Assembly: GCA_015065205.1 (NCBI GenBank)
Contig: SVQS01000002.1
Span: 1-40,618 of the forward strand
DNA: 40,618 nucleotides
Direction of reading: 5' to 3'
DNA from: Oscillospiraceae bacterium
GTDB lineage: Bacteria > Bacillota > Clostridia > Oscillospirales > CAG-272
The notes under the pieces are model-generated. The model saw only the letters and a list, made by a program, of their open reading frames with translations, was not told the origin of the DNA and did not search any database. A program made the translations under genes and the position numbers. Below, one piece after another: positions 24,713-32,069 of this stretch (the first letter of the stretch is position 1; every line of letters starts with the position of its first letter).

Positions 24713-26725
24713 ATGAGAAAAAATCTTACCCGTGTCCTGTCAGCTTTGCTGATTGCTATGATGCTCATTCCCGCGTTCGCTTCTCTGGCCGTTAGCGCAG
24801 AAGAGGGAACAGGCTCAACAATCGACATCAGTGACATTGAAAATCTCTACAAACTGAAAAAACTTGACGCTGCTCCCAGTATGGAAAAAGTAGCCGGTGC
24901 CAAAGATGGTGAACCTACCGAAGAAAATGGAATGTTGGCAAGCGAATCTTTTGCTGTTACAAGAACTGGTGATAACTATATTTACGTTGGTCCTTGTCCT
25001 GACCCTCGTATTGAAGCGAATTGGAAGGCGCTTGATTTTATCGTTTATTGGTATAACAAAGACGGTAAATACACCGCTCAAAAAAAATTTATGGAGTTAG
25101 GCAATCCTGATTCAAGTGGTACATCCTATCCTAATATCGTTGACGAATTCCCGGATGGATCTGTTATTCTGAAAATTAAAAGCAGTTCCACTTATAAATT
25201 TGCAGCCTTGAAGCTCCCCACAACTTACTCTAATTGTATTCTTGCAACCTCCGAACGTCCTTTTACAGTGGAAGAGTACTATGCATACGCAGATAAAGAA
25301 GGTTGGCCGATTGACGGTACACTGCGCCCCATCCCTCCCGCAACAGCAGATCCGGCTCCCGAAGGTTATGAGGGACTTTGGAATCTCTTCCCGAGATCGG
25401 GTGAATACGATGCAACGCTCACACAACAAAATGCTGTTAATGAGTACCAATTGTCCAAATATATCCCCGTAAGTGAGGGCGACGTCATCACTATGGGTGC
25501 TATCAAATCCAAAGAGACAAGAAGTATTCTGTACACTTACAGTGATGAATTGTTGATTTCTGATTATAGAGAAATCAGACAGTATCAGAGAACCGATTTT
25601 GGTATCAATTTGGTGGAAAACCTTGGAGAGGATTTTGCAATCTATTCATTTGAAATCCCTCAAGGTGTATCGTATGTAAGAGTTCGCACTCGCCTTGGTG
25701 TTTACAATAACGGTGATACTTTTGTTACCAAAAATCAACCTTTTACCGGTGCAGAAATGCGCGCAGCTCTTGCTATCCCCGAGCTTTCCGAGGAAGCAAA
25801 GGCACATCCTTTTTACGGTAAAAAGGCACTCTTTGTAGGTGATTCTATCAGCTACGGTTCGTACGATACACCTTTGGCATATAGTATTCCTTCCACATCC
25901 TTTGCAAGACGTCTTGCTCTTGCTACCGGTCTTATTCCTACCAACATTTCTTACCCGGGAGTAACTGTTGGAAAAACCAAATCGGGCAACGCAGTAACCG
26001 AATACGATTTGTTAAAGACAGTACTTATCACCAAAAAGAGCTACGATATAATCGTTTTCCAAGGTGGCATCAATGATGCTCTTAAAAACGTTCCGGTTGG
26101 CGAAGCACTTGCAGCCGATACTGACCGCAAGGTTTTGCTCGAGAATGATCGTTTGGCTACTTTTGCAGGCGGCTTACAATTGATGTTCCACGATGCAAAA
26201 ATCAAGTGGCAGAATGCTGAACTTTATTACATTGCCAACTACAAGGTAACTGACGCTGCTACAAACGGCAAGGGTATGGCTGAGTATTATGCACAGGCAA
26301 AAGCACTCTGTGAAGCATACGGCGTTCATTACATTGATCTTTACAATGATACTGAACTTTACAAAACATTTGACTATACAAACGCTGAACTCTTTGCAGA
26401 AGATCTCTTTACCCCCACAAGTGCGGCATATGATCTTTTGTTCCCAACGGTTTTACGTTTGTTTAATGAAACGCTCAAGAGCAGTGAAGTTGTCGTTGAG
26501 CAAACCGCTTCCGCAGAGGCCGCCCCCATTCAAACTGCTCCCGTAAAGATGTCCGCAAAGCAACCCGTAGTTGCTGAAGCAAATGGTAATACCGATGAAG
26601 CAAATAATTGCCAAGAAGTTAGCGGTTGGAAAACGTTTTGGAATTCCATTGCAAATTTCTTCCGCAGATTATTCGGCCAATGTGAAATTTGTGTTTGCGG
26701 CGAAGCAATTACAAAAGTAAAATAA
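24713..26725 (+). CDS. Secreted SGNH-hydrolase-like surface protein, paralog 3 (catalytic His replaced)
   Basis: The 670-residue paralog starts MRKNLTRVLSALLIAMM with a signal peptide to about residue 29, has the same two beta-rich regions and an SGNH domain with GDS (Ser378) and GGIND (Asn454). Block V reads DLFT (Asp564, Thr567), so the catalytic His is missing as in paralog 1. A short Ala/Pro/Gln linker leads to the tail C-EVSGWKTFWNSI-NFFRRLFG-C-CGE, like paralog 2. Only 43 bases separate it from paralog 2 and no terminator lies between, so these two are likely cotranscribed. The ribosome site GAAAGGGG is the same in all three genes. Confidence 0.84.
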   Translation: MRKNLTRVLSALLIAMMLIPAFASLAVSAEEGTGSTIDISDIENLYKLKKLDAAPSMEKVAGAKDGEPTEENGMLASESFAVTRTGDNYIYVGPCPDPRIEANWKALDFIVYWYNKDGKYTAQKKFMELGNPDSSGTSYPNIVDEFPDGSVILKIKSSSTYKFAALKLPTTYSNCILATSERPFTVEEYYAYADKEGWPIDGTLRPIPPATADPAPEGYEGLWNLFPRSGEYDATLTQQNAVNEYQLSKYIPVSEGDVITMGAIKSKETRSILYTYSDELLISDYREIRQYQRTDFGINLVENLGEDFAIYSFEIPQGVSYVRVRTRLGVYNNGDTFVTKNQPFTGAEMRAALAIPELSEEAKAHPFYGKKALFVGDSISYGSYDTPLAYSIPSTSFARRLALATGLIPTNISYPGVTVGKTKSGNAVTEYDLLKTVLITKKSYDIIVFQGGINDALKNVPVGEALAADTDRKVLLENDRLATFAGGLQLMFHDAKIKWQNAELYYIANYKVTDAATNGKGMAEYYAQAKALCEAYGVHYIDLYNDTELYKTFDYTNAELFAEDLFTPTSAAYDLLFPTVLRLFNETLKSSEVVVEQTASAEAAPIQTAPVKMSAKQPVVAEANGNTDEANNCQEVSGWKTFWNSIANFFRRLFGQCEICVCGEAITKVK

Positions 26726-26740
26726 AGCATAACAATTATA

Positions 26741-26778
26741 AAGAACGGCAAAGCCAAGGTTTTGCCGTTCTTTATTTT
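26741..26778 (+). terminator. Terminator after SGNH paralog 3
   Basis: AAGAACGGCAAA (26741-26752) pairs with TTTGCCGTTCTT (26761-26772) around the loop GCCAAGGT, followed by T-rich sequence. Confidence 0.9.
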
Positions 26779-26807
26779 TGAATTAAGAAGGGGAAGTAGT
26801 TAACTAT

Positions 26808-26854
26808 GCTTGCAGAGTGGGTTCGGCGTGCGGGTGCCAATGCAAAAGGTCTGC
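26808..26854 (+). repeat. 47-bp direct repeat, copy A (tRNA-3'-end-like)
   Basis: This copy differs by one base from 26986-27032. It contains GTGGGTTCG and TGCGGGTGCCAATGCAA, which look like the T-arm and the acceptor end plus downstream bases of the nearby tRNA-Arg, but on the opposite strand from that gene. Confidence 0.85.
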
Positions 26855-26985
26855 TAAAAAGCAAATCTTGCTTTTGTCATTATAACGGGAATTTCACCTA
26901 CGGTGAATATATCCTCGTCCTGTGCCTGACAAGCAAGCTTGTCGATCTTCGGACGGGATATGCGAACCCAATTCTGCTGCGCTAC
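26855..26985 (+). other. Spacer with nested hairpins between the 47-bp repeats
   Basis: The 131 bases hold several inverted repeats: TTCACC/GGTGAA around TAC, GACAAGC/GCTTGTC around AA, and an outer ATATCCTCGTCC/GGACGGGATAT pair enclosing the latter. No convincing reading frame is present. It looks like a small palindromic repeat element or a structured RNA; copies elsewhere in the genome would be expected if it is a repeat family. Confidence 0.5.
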
Positions 26986-27032
26986 GCTTGCAAAGTGGGT
27001 TCGGCGTGCGGGTGCCAATGCAAAAGGTCTGC
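26986..27032 (+). repeat. 47-bp direct repeat, copy B
   Basis: This is the second copy, 178 bases downstream of copy A. Its right end (27008-27033) pairs with 27039-27062, the tRNA 3' end and its flank, forming a hairpin of about 24 base pairs with a two-base bulge and a five-base loop. Confidence 0.85.
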
Positions 27033-27046
27033 CCATAAGGCAGACC
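27022..27046 (-). terminator. Terminator of the tRNA-Arg gene
   Basis: On the minus strand GGTCTGCC, a short loop and GGCAGACC are followed by four T, starting seven bases after the CCA end of the tRNA. Confidence 0.75.
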
Positions 27047-27052
27047 TTGCAT

Positions 27053-27127
27053 TGGCACCCGCAACGGGAATCGAACCCATAACTACCCCTTAGGAGGGGG
27101 CTATTATATCCATTTAACTATGCAGGC
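27053..27127 (-). tRNA. tRNA-Arg (anticodon CCT), CCA encoded
   Basis: The minus strand folds into a cloverleaf: acceptor GCCTGCA/TGCGGGT (two G-U pairs), D-arm GTTA/TAAT with GG in the loop, anticodon stem GCCCC/GGGGT with loop CTCCTAA, T-arm ATGGG/CCCGT with TTCGATT, discriminator G and an encoded CCA. Anticodon CCT reads AGG codons. A terminator follows it. Confidence 0.93.
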
Positions 27128-27305
27128 GTATTTTATTTTGAGCGCAGCAAAAAGGGAAATAGAACATAATAATTATAGCATTTTTTTCTTTAAAAAGCAA
27201 GCCCTTTTACATCAAGATATAGTATTTTTTGCAAGTCGATATAGCCAAAACTAATGCGTTATATTTGTGCAAATCGACCAAATTTCAAAAATGTTAAAAA
27301 AAAGG

Positions 27306-27334
27306 TTGCAAACATATAAAAAATATGTTATTAT
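27306..27334 (+). promoter_or_regulatory. Promoter with internal palindrome before the DivIVA-like gene
   Basis: TTGCAA (27306-27311) and TATTAT (27329-27334) are 17 bases apart. The whole spacer, ACATAT-AAAAA-ATATGT, is a perfect inverted repeat and would suit a dimeric repressor sitting between the boxes. Confidence 0.65.
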
Positions 27335-27399
27335 ATATATGTATAAAAGGGAAACTATGCGTTCCTATAAAATGTATAAGAGATGTGGAGGGTTTCACA

Positions 27400-28002
27400 A
27401 TGGCAGAGATTTCTGTTCAATTCAAAAACAAAATTAACGGCTACGATAAAGTAGAAGTACAAGAGTATGCAAAAGGCATGGAAGCACGCCTTCAAGAAAA
27501 GTCCATGGCTCTCGCTAACGCTGAGCAAAAAATTGAAGAGTTGGAAGCAAGACTGAACAAAATTGTTGGTACTGATTCTTCCATCGAAGAAAAGATCGAG
27601 CTTTACGATAAGCTGATGAAGAAGATGGATGGTGACTACACCAACCTGTTGGCTCCCGCTATTGCTAAGGCAAAGGCTATCGAAGAGAAAGCTCAAGAGG
27701 AGTACAATGTTCGCATCGACCAGGCTCGTTATGCTGCAGAAGGCATCTACACCGAGACTGCAGAGCGCATTACCGGTGTTGTTGATGCCGCTGTTAACAA
27801 CAATATGGATAGAATTTACAACCTCCTCGACGAGTTTATTTATTCCAAAACTCTTCCTGGTCGCGTAAATGCTTTTGTTACAAATTGCAAAGCAATCGCT
27901 GCTAAGGTTAAGCAGGCTCCTGCCAATGCTGCTGCTAAGGTTAAGGCCGCTATCGCCAACAAACTGAACGCTAAAAAAGCTCCCGTAGAGGCTGCTGAAT
28001 AA
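27400..28002 (+). CDS. DivIVA-like coiled-coil protein
   Basis: The 200-residue protein has at its N-terminus the KINGYDKVEVQEYAKGM pattern (about 11-27) of the DivIVA domain (GYD..EV..Y), followed by a strong coiled coil at about 28-60 and further helices, ending in an Ala/Lys-rich tail (AAKVKAAIANKLNAKKAPVEAAE). DivIVA-type proteins recruit partners to curved membrane at poles and septa, but this one is short of the usual basic/aromatic membrane-binding loop as far as I can see, so its target is unclear. ATG 27400 follows GGAGGG. The gene after it encodes an XRE-type regulator, 28 bases later. Confidence 0.65.
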   Translation: MAEISVQFKNKINGYDKVEVQEYAKGMEARLQEKSMALANAEQKIEELEARLNKIVGTDSSIEEKIELYDKLMKKMDGDYTNLLAPAIAKAKAIEEKAQEEYNVRIDQARYAAEGIYTETAERITGVVDAAVNNNMDRIYNLLDEFIYSKTLPGRVNAFVTNCKAIAAKVKQAPANAAAKVKAAIANKLNAKKAPVEAAE

Positions 28003-28030
28003 TTACAAAAAAAGGGAAGCAAGCAAACCT

Positions 28031-28927
28031 ATGAATATCGGCGAACGTATTCGTGAATTGCGTATCTCCAAGCTTATGACGCAGGCAGATCTTGCCGGAG
28101 ACCGCATCACAAGAAATATGTTAAGCTGTATCGAAAATGGTTCTGCCAATCCTTCGCTTTCTACAATCGTTTACATAGCTGGCCGTCTTGGTGTCCCTGC
28201 AGGCTTCTTGCTTGCCGAGCAAGGGGATGAAATGGCCTATCGTAAAATGAGCAACCTTTCCAACATCAAAAAAGCCTATACAACCGGAGATGTGCAAAGC
28301 TGTAGAAGTCTTTGTCTCTCCGGTTGTCCTGAACCGGATGATGAAATCAGTTTATTGCTTGCGAATTGCGATGCGGGTATTGCCGTAGAGGAGTTTTGGA
28401 GTGGTAAATTGCGTTCTTCATGCCGTTTTTTTGATGAAGCACTTAGCTATGCCGAAAAAACCATTTACTCGACCGATGCCATCGAGGCGGAGATTCGAAT
28501 ATATTTTCGTTATATGGAACGGATCTCACATACGTTGTATTCCGATTTGTTAGACGAAGAAAAGGTGTTAAGCGTAAAAAGCAACACGATTTTGTCACAG
28601 TATTTGGATGCATTATACGCGTTGGACAACAGTGATACGTCGCTTGCCGAGCAACTAATTGAACAATTGGCCAATTTGAGCGAAAATAGCTTCTTTAAGG
28701 CGCATTTGCAAAACAAACTGCTAATTACCGATGGAAACTACAAACAAGCTCAAAAAGCCTTACAACAGCTCCTGCAAGATAGTAATATGCCACTCAACAA
28801 AATTGAGCTTTACACAGTGCTTGAAGATTTGGAAATCTGCTGCCGCGAGAATGAGGATTACAAAAACGCTTATCGCTTTGCCAGCGAAAAGGTAGAATTG
28901 TTAGAACAGCTCTTACAGGAATATTAA
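28031..28927 (+). CDS. XRE-family regulator with TPR-like C-terminal region
   Basis: The 298-residue protein begins with a helix-turn-helix (IGERIRELRISKLMTQADLAGDRITRNMLSCIENGSANPSLSTIVYIAGRLGV, about 3-56). The rest is all-helical with repeated Ala/Leu-rich helices (for example FFDEALSYAEKTIY, LAEQLIEQLANLSEN, YKQAQKALQQLLQDS), similar to TPR sensors such as Rgg/PlcR-type peptide-responsive regulators. No small peptide gene is obvious next to it. It may control its own operon, whose promoter carries a palindrome. The stop codon lies inside the terminator stem. Confidence 0.85.
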   Translation: MNIGERIRELRISKLMTQADLAGDRITRNMLSCIENGSANPSLSTIVYIAGRLGVPAGFLLAEQGDEMAYRKMSNLSNIKKAYTTGDVQSCRSLCLSGCPEPDDEISLLLANCDAGIAVEEFWSGKLRSSCRFFDEALSYAEKTIYSTDAIEAEIRIYFRYMERISHTLYSDLLDEEKVLSVKSNTILSQYLDALYALDNSDTSLAEQLIEQLANLSENSFFKAHLQNKLLITDGNYKQAQKALQQLLQDSNMPLNKIELYTVLEDLEICCRENEDYKNAYRFASEKVELLEQLLQEY

Positions 28928-28965
28928 AAGCAATATCACAGTATATGTGATATTGCTTTTTATTT
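28926..28965 (+). terminator. Terminator after the XRE regulator
   Basis: A perfect 15-bp stem, AAAAGCAATATCACA (28926-28940) with TGTGATATTGCTTTT (28946-28960), is followed by T-rich sequence and overlaps the stop codon. Confidence 0.92.
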
Positions 28966-28966
28966 G

Positions 28967-29452
28967 TAGATTAAAATAGTATATCAGAGATCAGAGATAA
29001 GGAATAAACTCAATTCCAAATTTGGTAAGCGAAAATGCGGTAAATAACCGCAAAATACCCATTTCTGCCCGTTTTCCATCCCCTCAATTATACAAAATTT
29101 GCATTTTGTATAATTGGAACTGTATCAAAGAGTATTTATATGCCTGCCATATTTAATGTTGGTAAGGGTACCTTCCCCTCGTATTTGCGTAAAAATGTTA
29201 TTTCACTATCAAGAACCATTGTACTTTCAGGAAGATCAAATAGATTCCTTTACCTGGAGATTTGTGGGATAGGCTTTCTCATTTTTTATAAAAAAAGTAA
29301 ACAAGTGTTTTTGTTTTGCTTCTAAACAAAAAGATTTGGTTACTTTCTTGTCTGTAAATCAAGAAACAAAAATAGAGAAGTGCAAATTTCAAAAGTCCCC
29401 TACTCTTCCCTTTTTCATTCAAAAAATTTTTTAACCAATCTTTCTTTTTATA
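28967..29452. other. Gene-free AT-rich stretch
   Basis: No credible gene is present in about 490 bases: frames on both strands are short, lack ribosome sites and are biased to Phe/Lys. It contains the palindrome at 29085-29116 and long T- and A-rich tracts. It may be a decayed repeat or mobile element remnant. Confidence 0.6.
29085..29116. repeat. Perfect 13-bp inverted repeat
   Basis: CAATTATACAAAA (29085-29097) and TTTTGTATAATTG (29104-29116) flank the six bases TTTGCA. No T-run or adjacent gene suggests a terminator; it could be the end of a miniature mobile element or a protein-binding palindrome. Confidence 0.85.
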
Positions 29453-29481
29453 TTGCATTCTGACAAAAATCGTGCTATAAT
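29453..29481 (+). promoter_or_regulatory. Promoter for the flavodoxin-fold-like gene
   Basis: TTGCAT (29453-29458) and TATAAT (29476-29481) with 17 bases between. Confidence 0.8.
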
Positions 29482-29521
29482 AATAATGTAGTTTTACTGA
29501 ATTTTTTTGGAGGAACATATT

Positions 29522-29956
29522 ATGGCTATTAAAATGAGAGTTCTTTACAATTCCGCAAAGCCGAAGATCAAAAATATTGCAAATGACATCAAAGCGCACT
29601 ATGAGCTTGGTGTCAATGCTGTTGACGTAATTCCGCCTGCATATTCTTGCGACAAAGAAAGAGTTGTTATTATGATTCTTTCTGCCAAGGGTGCACATCT
29701 TGACGATTCCCTGCGTCTCTTCTGCCAAGAGCTTACAAAAGCTCGTGCACAGAACATCGCATTGATGATTGACGGCAACGAAGCTGCTGCAAATGCTATA
29801 AAAGAGGTTATTGCAAACGTTGCACAAAACAATGCCGTTTACGACGAGGTTCTGTACATCAAGGGTGGACTTCCCATTATTGGTGGGGCTCTCAAGCCTG
29901 AAGAACGCACCGCAATTATCGAGTGGGTCGACCGTGTAATTGCAAATTTGAAATAA
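29522..29956 (+). CDS. Small protein with flavodoxin-like alpha/beta pattern, function unknown
   Basis: The 144-residue protein alternates strands and helices in a flavodoxin-like order: strand MRVLYNSA, helix KIKNIANDIKAHYE, strand VVIMILSAK, helix DDSLRLFCQELTKAR, strand NIALMIDG, helix AAANAIKEVIANV, strand DEVLYIKGG, helix ERTAIIEWVDRVIANL. The phosphate-binding TGNT-type loop expected after strand one is replaced by NSAKPKIKN, so FMN binding is uncertain. It has its own promoter, a strong GGAGG site and a terminator, so it is a well-expressed single gene. I do not recognise a named family. Confidence 0.7.
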   Translation: MAIKMRVLYNSAKPKIKNIANDIKAHYELGVNAVDVIPPAYSCDKERVVIMILSAKGAHLDDSLRLFCQELTKARAQNIALMIDGNEAAANAIKEVIANVAQNNAVYDEVLYIKGGLPIIGGALKPEERTAIIEWVDRVIANLK

Positions 29957-29961
29957 AACAC

Positions 29962-29995
29962 AAGGAGATGCTTCATACGAAGCATCTCCTTTTTT
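29962..29995 (+). terminator. Terminator between the flavodoxin-like gene and potD
   Basis: AAGGAGATGCTTC (29962-29974) and GAAGCATCTCCTT (29979-29991) with a T-run to 29995. On the minus strand the tail after the hairpin is less T-rich, so it mainly serves the plus-strand gene. Confidence 0.9.
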
Positions 29996-29997
29996 GT

Positions 29998-31236
29998 TTA
30001 ATCGTAAAGCCTTGCCCAACGGCGTTTTTTGATCAGCTGATAAACGCCGATTGCAGCAAGAACAACGAGAATGACACCGCAACCGATATAAATACCATTG
30101 CCAATGCTACTTTTTGCCTTGAGTTGTTCCCAAAGCACATTTTGCATAGCCAAACCTTCGGGGGAAAGATTTAGGTATGCTTGAGACGGAACATCCTCTG
30201 CCTGATTATATAGAATATCAATCGCATATTCGCCCATTTCATCCTGATATTCAGGATCTTCAACAACGGTTGTTACGGGAGATGCATAATAGGTATAGAG
30301 CGCATTCGCCATAGCAATATCATGTCGGCACATAAAATTGATATAGTGATGTGCTAACTCGTAATTTTCTGCATTCTTTGGAATGCACATAGCATCAATA
30401 TAGCTGTTCGTTCCCTCTTGCGGATAGAAGAAAGCGAGATCTTCATTATCTTCGTACATAGAGAGATAGTCGCCGGCATAGTACGCTGCTATCGCAGCAG
30501 ATCCACTTTGCATTTTGTTAAAAATCTCATCCATTACATATCCTTGAACAATCTTTTTTTGCTCCAAGAGTTCGTCAAGAGCCAGTCTCCACTTTTCTTC
30601 GTCTTCGTCATTAACGTCAAGGCCGAGCTTGTATTGAGCCGTTCCAAATGCATCGCGGCTGTTATTGAATTGCAGGATGTCGCCTTTGTATTGCTCATCC
30701 CACATCAAATCCCAGCTGCCGATTTGTTCATCGTTTTCGTCAACGATGGATGTGTTGTAAATGATACCGATCATGCCGTAAAAATACGGTACAGAATACA
30801 ACTCATCCGAGTCATCTTCGTAATAAATGTTCTCGCCCTTAAAATCATCGTCAATATACTGATAATTCGGTATCATGTCGAGATTTAGCGGCTGAAGCAT
30901 CTCCTCTTCAACCATACGCTCAATCATATAATCAGAAGGAATGATGACATCGTACTTGGTCGAACCGCTGCTTACCTTTGCATACATACTTTCGTTGCTG
31001 GCAAAGGTGGAATAGTTGACTTCAACGGTAATCCCCAGTTCCTCTTTGCAGTATCTTTCAAATTCTTTGTTGACGTCTTCACTGCCTTCTGAGCCGTCGG
31101 AGATATACTCACCCCAGTTATAAACATAAAGTGTGAGTACCTCCTCTTCCTTATCACAGGAAGTAAATACGGTTGTTGCGCAAAGAGATACAAGGAAACA
31201 AAGCACGAGGAGTCGTGAAATGTGTTTTTTCATCAT
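29998..31236 (-). CDS. potD: Spermidine/putrescine ABC transporter substrate-binding lipoprotein PotD, with C-terminal membrane helix
   Basis: The 412-residue protein has a lipoprotein signal ending FTSC (Cys26) and the periplasmic-binding fold of PotD: LTLYVYNWGEYIS at the start, YDVIIPSDYMIERM, VPYFYGMIGIIYNT and a late PEGLAMQNVLWEQLK. It captures polyamines outside the membrane for PotABC. Unusually, the last 34 residues hold a membrane helix (IYIGCGVILVVLAAIGVYQLI, about 380-400) followed by KKRRWARLYD, so the protein would be held at both ends. Its ATG overlaps the potC stop by four bases. Confidence 0.92.
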   Translation of the reverse strand: MMKKHISRLLVLCFLVSLCATTVFTSCDKEEEVLTLYVYNWGEYISDGSEGSEDVNKEFERYCKEELGITVEVNYSTFASNESMYAKVSSGSTKYDVIIPSDYMIERMVEEEMLQPLNLDMIPNYQYIDDDFKGENIYYEDDSDELYSVPYFYGMIGIIYNTSIVDENDEQIGSWDLMWDEQYKGDILQFNNSRDAFGTAQYKLGLDVNDEDEEKWRLALDELLEQKKIVQGYVMDEIFNKMQSGSAAIAAYYAGDYLSMYEDNEDLAFFYPQEGTNSYIDAMCIPKNAENYELAHHYINFMCRHDIAMANALYTYYASPVTTVVEDPEYQDEMGEYAIDILYNQAEDVPSQAYLNLSPEGLAMQNVLWEQLKAKSSIGNGIYIGCGVILVVLAAIGVYQLIKKRRWARLYD

Positions 31237-32069
31237 CTTACGCCTCCCTTCAATGCTTTATGCGCCTTTTTACGTGCGCGACGCTCACCCATAGAACCTG
31301 CTACGTTAACGGCGATCAGCAACAGAAGAATTGCCAAAATCATAATGGAACAAAGTGCATACATGCTAAACTTGACCTCATGTGCCGTTTGCGTGTAGAT
31401 GTAAAGAGGAAGTGTTTTGAAGTCGGGAGAGCTAACAAAGTGACTGATAACGAAGTCGTCGAGTGAAAGCGTGAAGCTCATCATCAAACCGGAAAGGATG
31501 CCCGGCATAATGGATGGCAATTCTACGCGGAAAAAGGTTTGCATCGGTGTGCAACCAAGATCAAGCGCCGCCTCGGTTAAGTTTCTGTCCATTTGACGGA
31601 ACTTTGGGAGCACCTGCAGAATAACGTAAGGCAGGTTGAACGTGGTGTGTGCAATGAGCATCGTCCAAAAACCGAGCGAACTTTTGGCACCAATCGCCGC
31701 GCCTACGCCAACAAACAACAGCATCATCGAAACACCGGTTACGATATCGGGGTTCATCATCGGAATATTTGCAACTGATTCCAGTGTTTGACGGTAGTAG
31801 CGATTCTTTGCACGCGAAATACCAAGAGCCGCAAGGGTTCCTATGGTTGTGGCGATCAAAGACGAGCTAACAGCCAAAATAAGTGAGTTTTTCAAGGCAG
31901 TCAGTGCCTCATCATTATCATCAAAAAGTTCTATGTACCAATTCAGCGTAAAGGTGCTAAAATGACTCAGGTTTCCCGATTCGTTAAACGAAAACAGAAT
32001 AACGACGAGAATTGGCGCATAGAGGATCAAAAAGATCAGGCCAATGTAGAATTTAGAGAGAAACTTCAT
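31233..32069 (-). CDS. potC: Spermidine/putrescine ABC transporter permease PotC
   Basis: The 278-residue permease has six hydrophobic segments and the EAA loop at about 166-185 (EAALDLGCTPMQTFFRVELP) that docks on the ATPase. The start (KFYIGLIFLILYAPILVVILFSFN) is typical of PotC. Both ends overlap neighbours by four bases (ATGA), so the whole operon is translationally coupled. Confidence 0.94.
   Translation of the reverse strand: MKFLSKFYIGLIFLILYAPILVVILFSFNESGNLSHFSTFTLNWYIELFDDNDEALTALKNSLILAVSSSLIATTIGTLAALGISRAKNRYYRQTLESVANIPMMNPDIVTGVSMMLLFVGVGAAIGAKSSLGFWTMLIAHTTFNLPYVILQVLPKFRQMDRNLTEAALDLGCTPMQTFFRVELPSIMPGILSGLMMSFTLSLDDFVISHFVSSPDFKTLPLYIYTQTAHEVKFSMYALCSIMILAILLLLIAVNVAGSMGERRARKKAHKALKGGVR

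Noticed and set aside
26808..27032. CRISPR array
   Set aside because: Only two repeats are present, 47 bases long with a 131-base structured spacer, and no cas genes lie nearby.
26986..27062. Attachment site of an integrated element at the tRNA 3' end
   Set aside because: No integrase or phage genes are in the window, and the tRNA-like copies are inverted relative to the tRNA gene.
26806..27093. 95-codon frame across the tRNA-Arg region on the plus strand
   Set aside because: It runs through the 47-bp repeats and into the antisense of the tRNA gene, has no protein-like composition, and is explained by the repeat.
29279..30082. 267-codon minus-strand frame over the AT-rich gap and the flavodoxin-like gene
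   Set aside because: It is antisense to a gene with its own promoter and terminator, and rich in Phe/Lys/Cys from AT-rich DNA.
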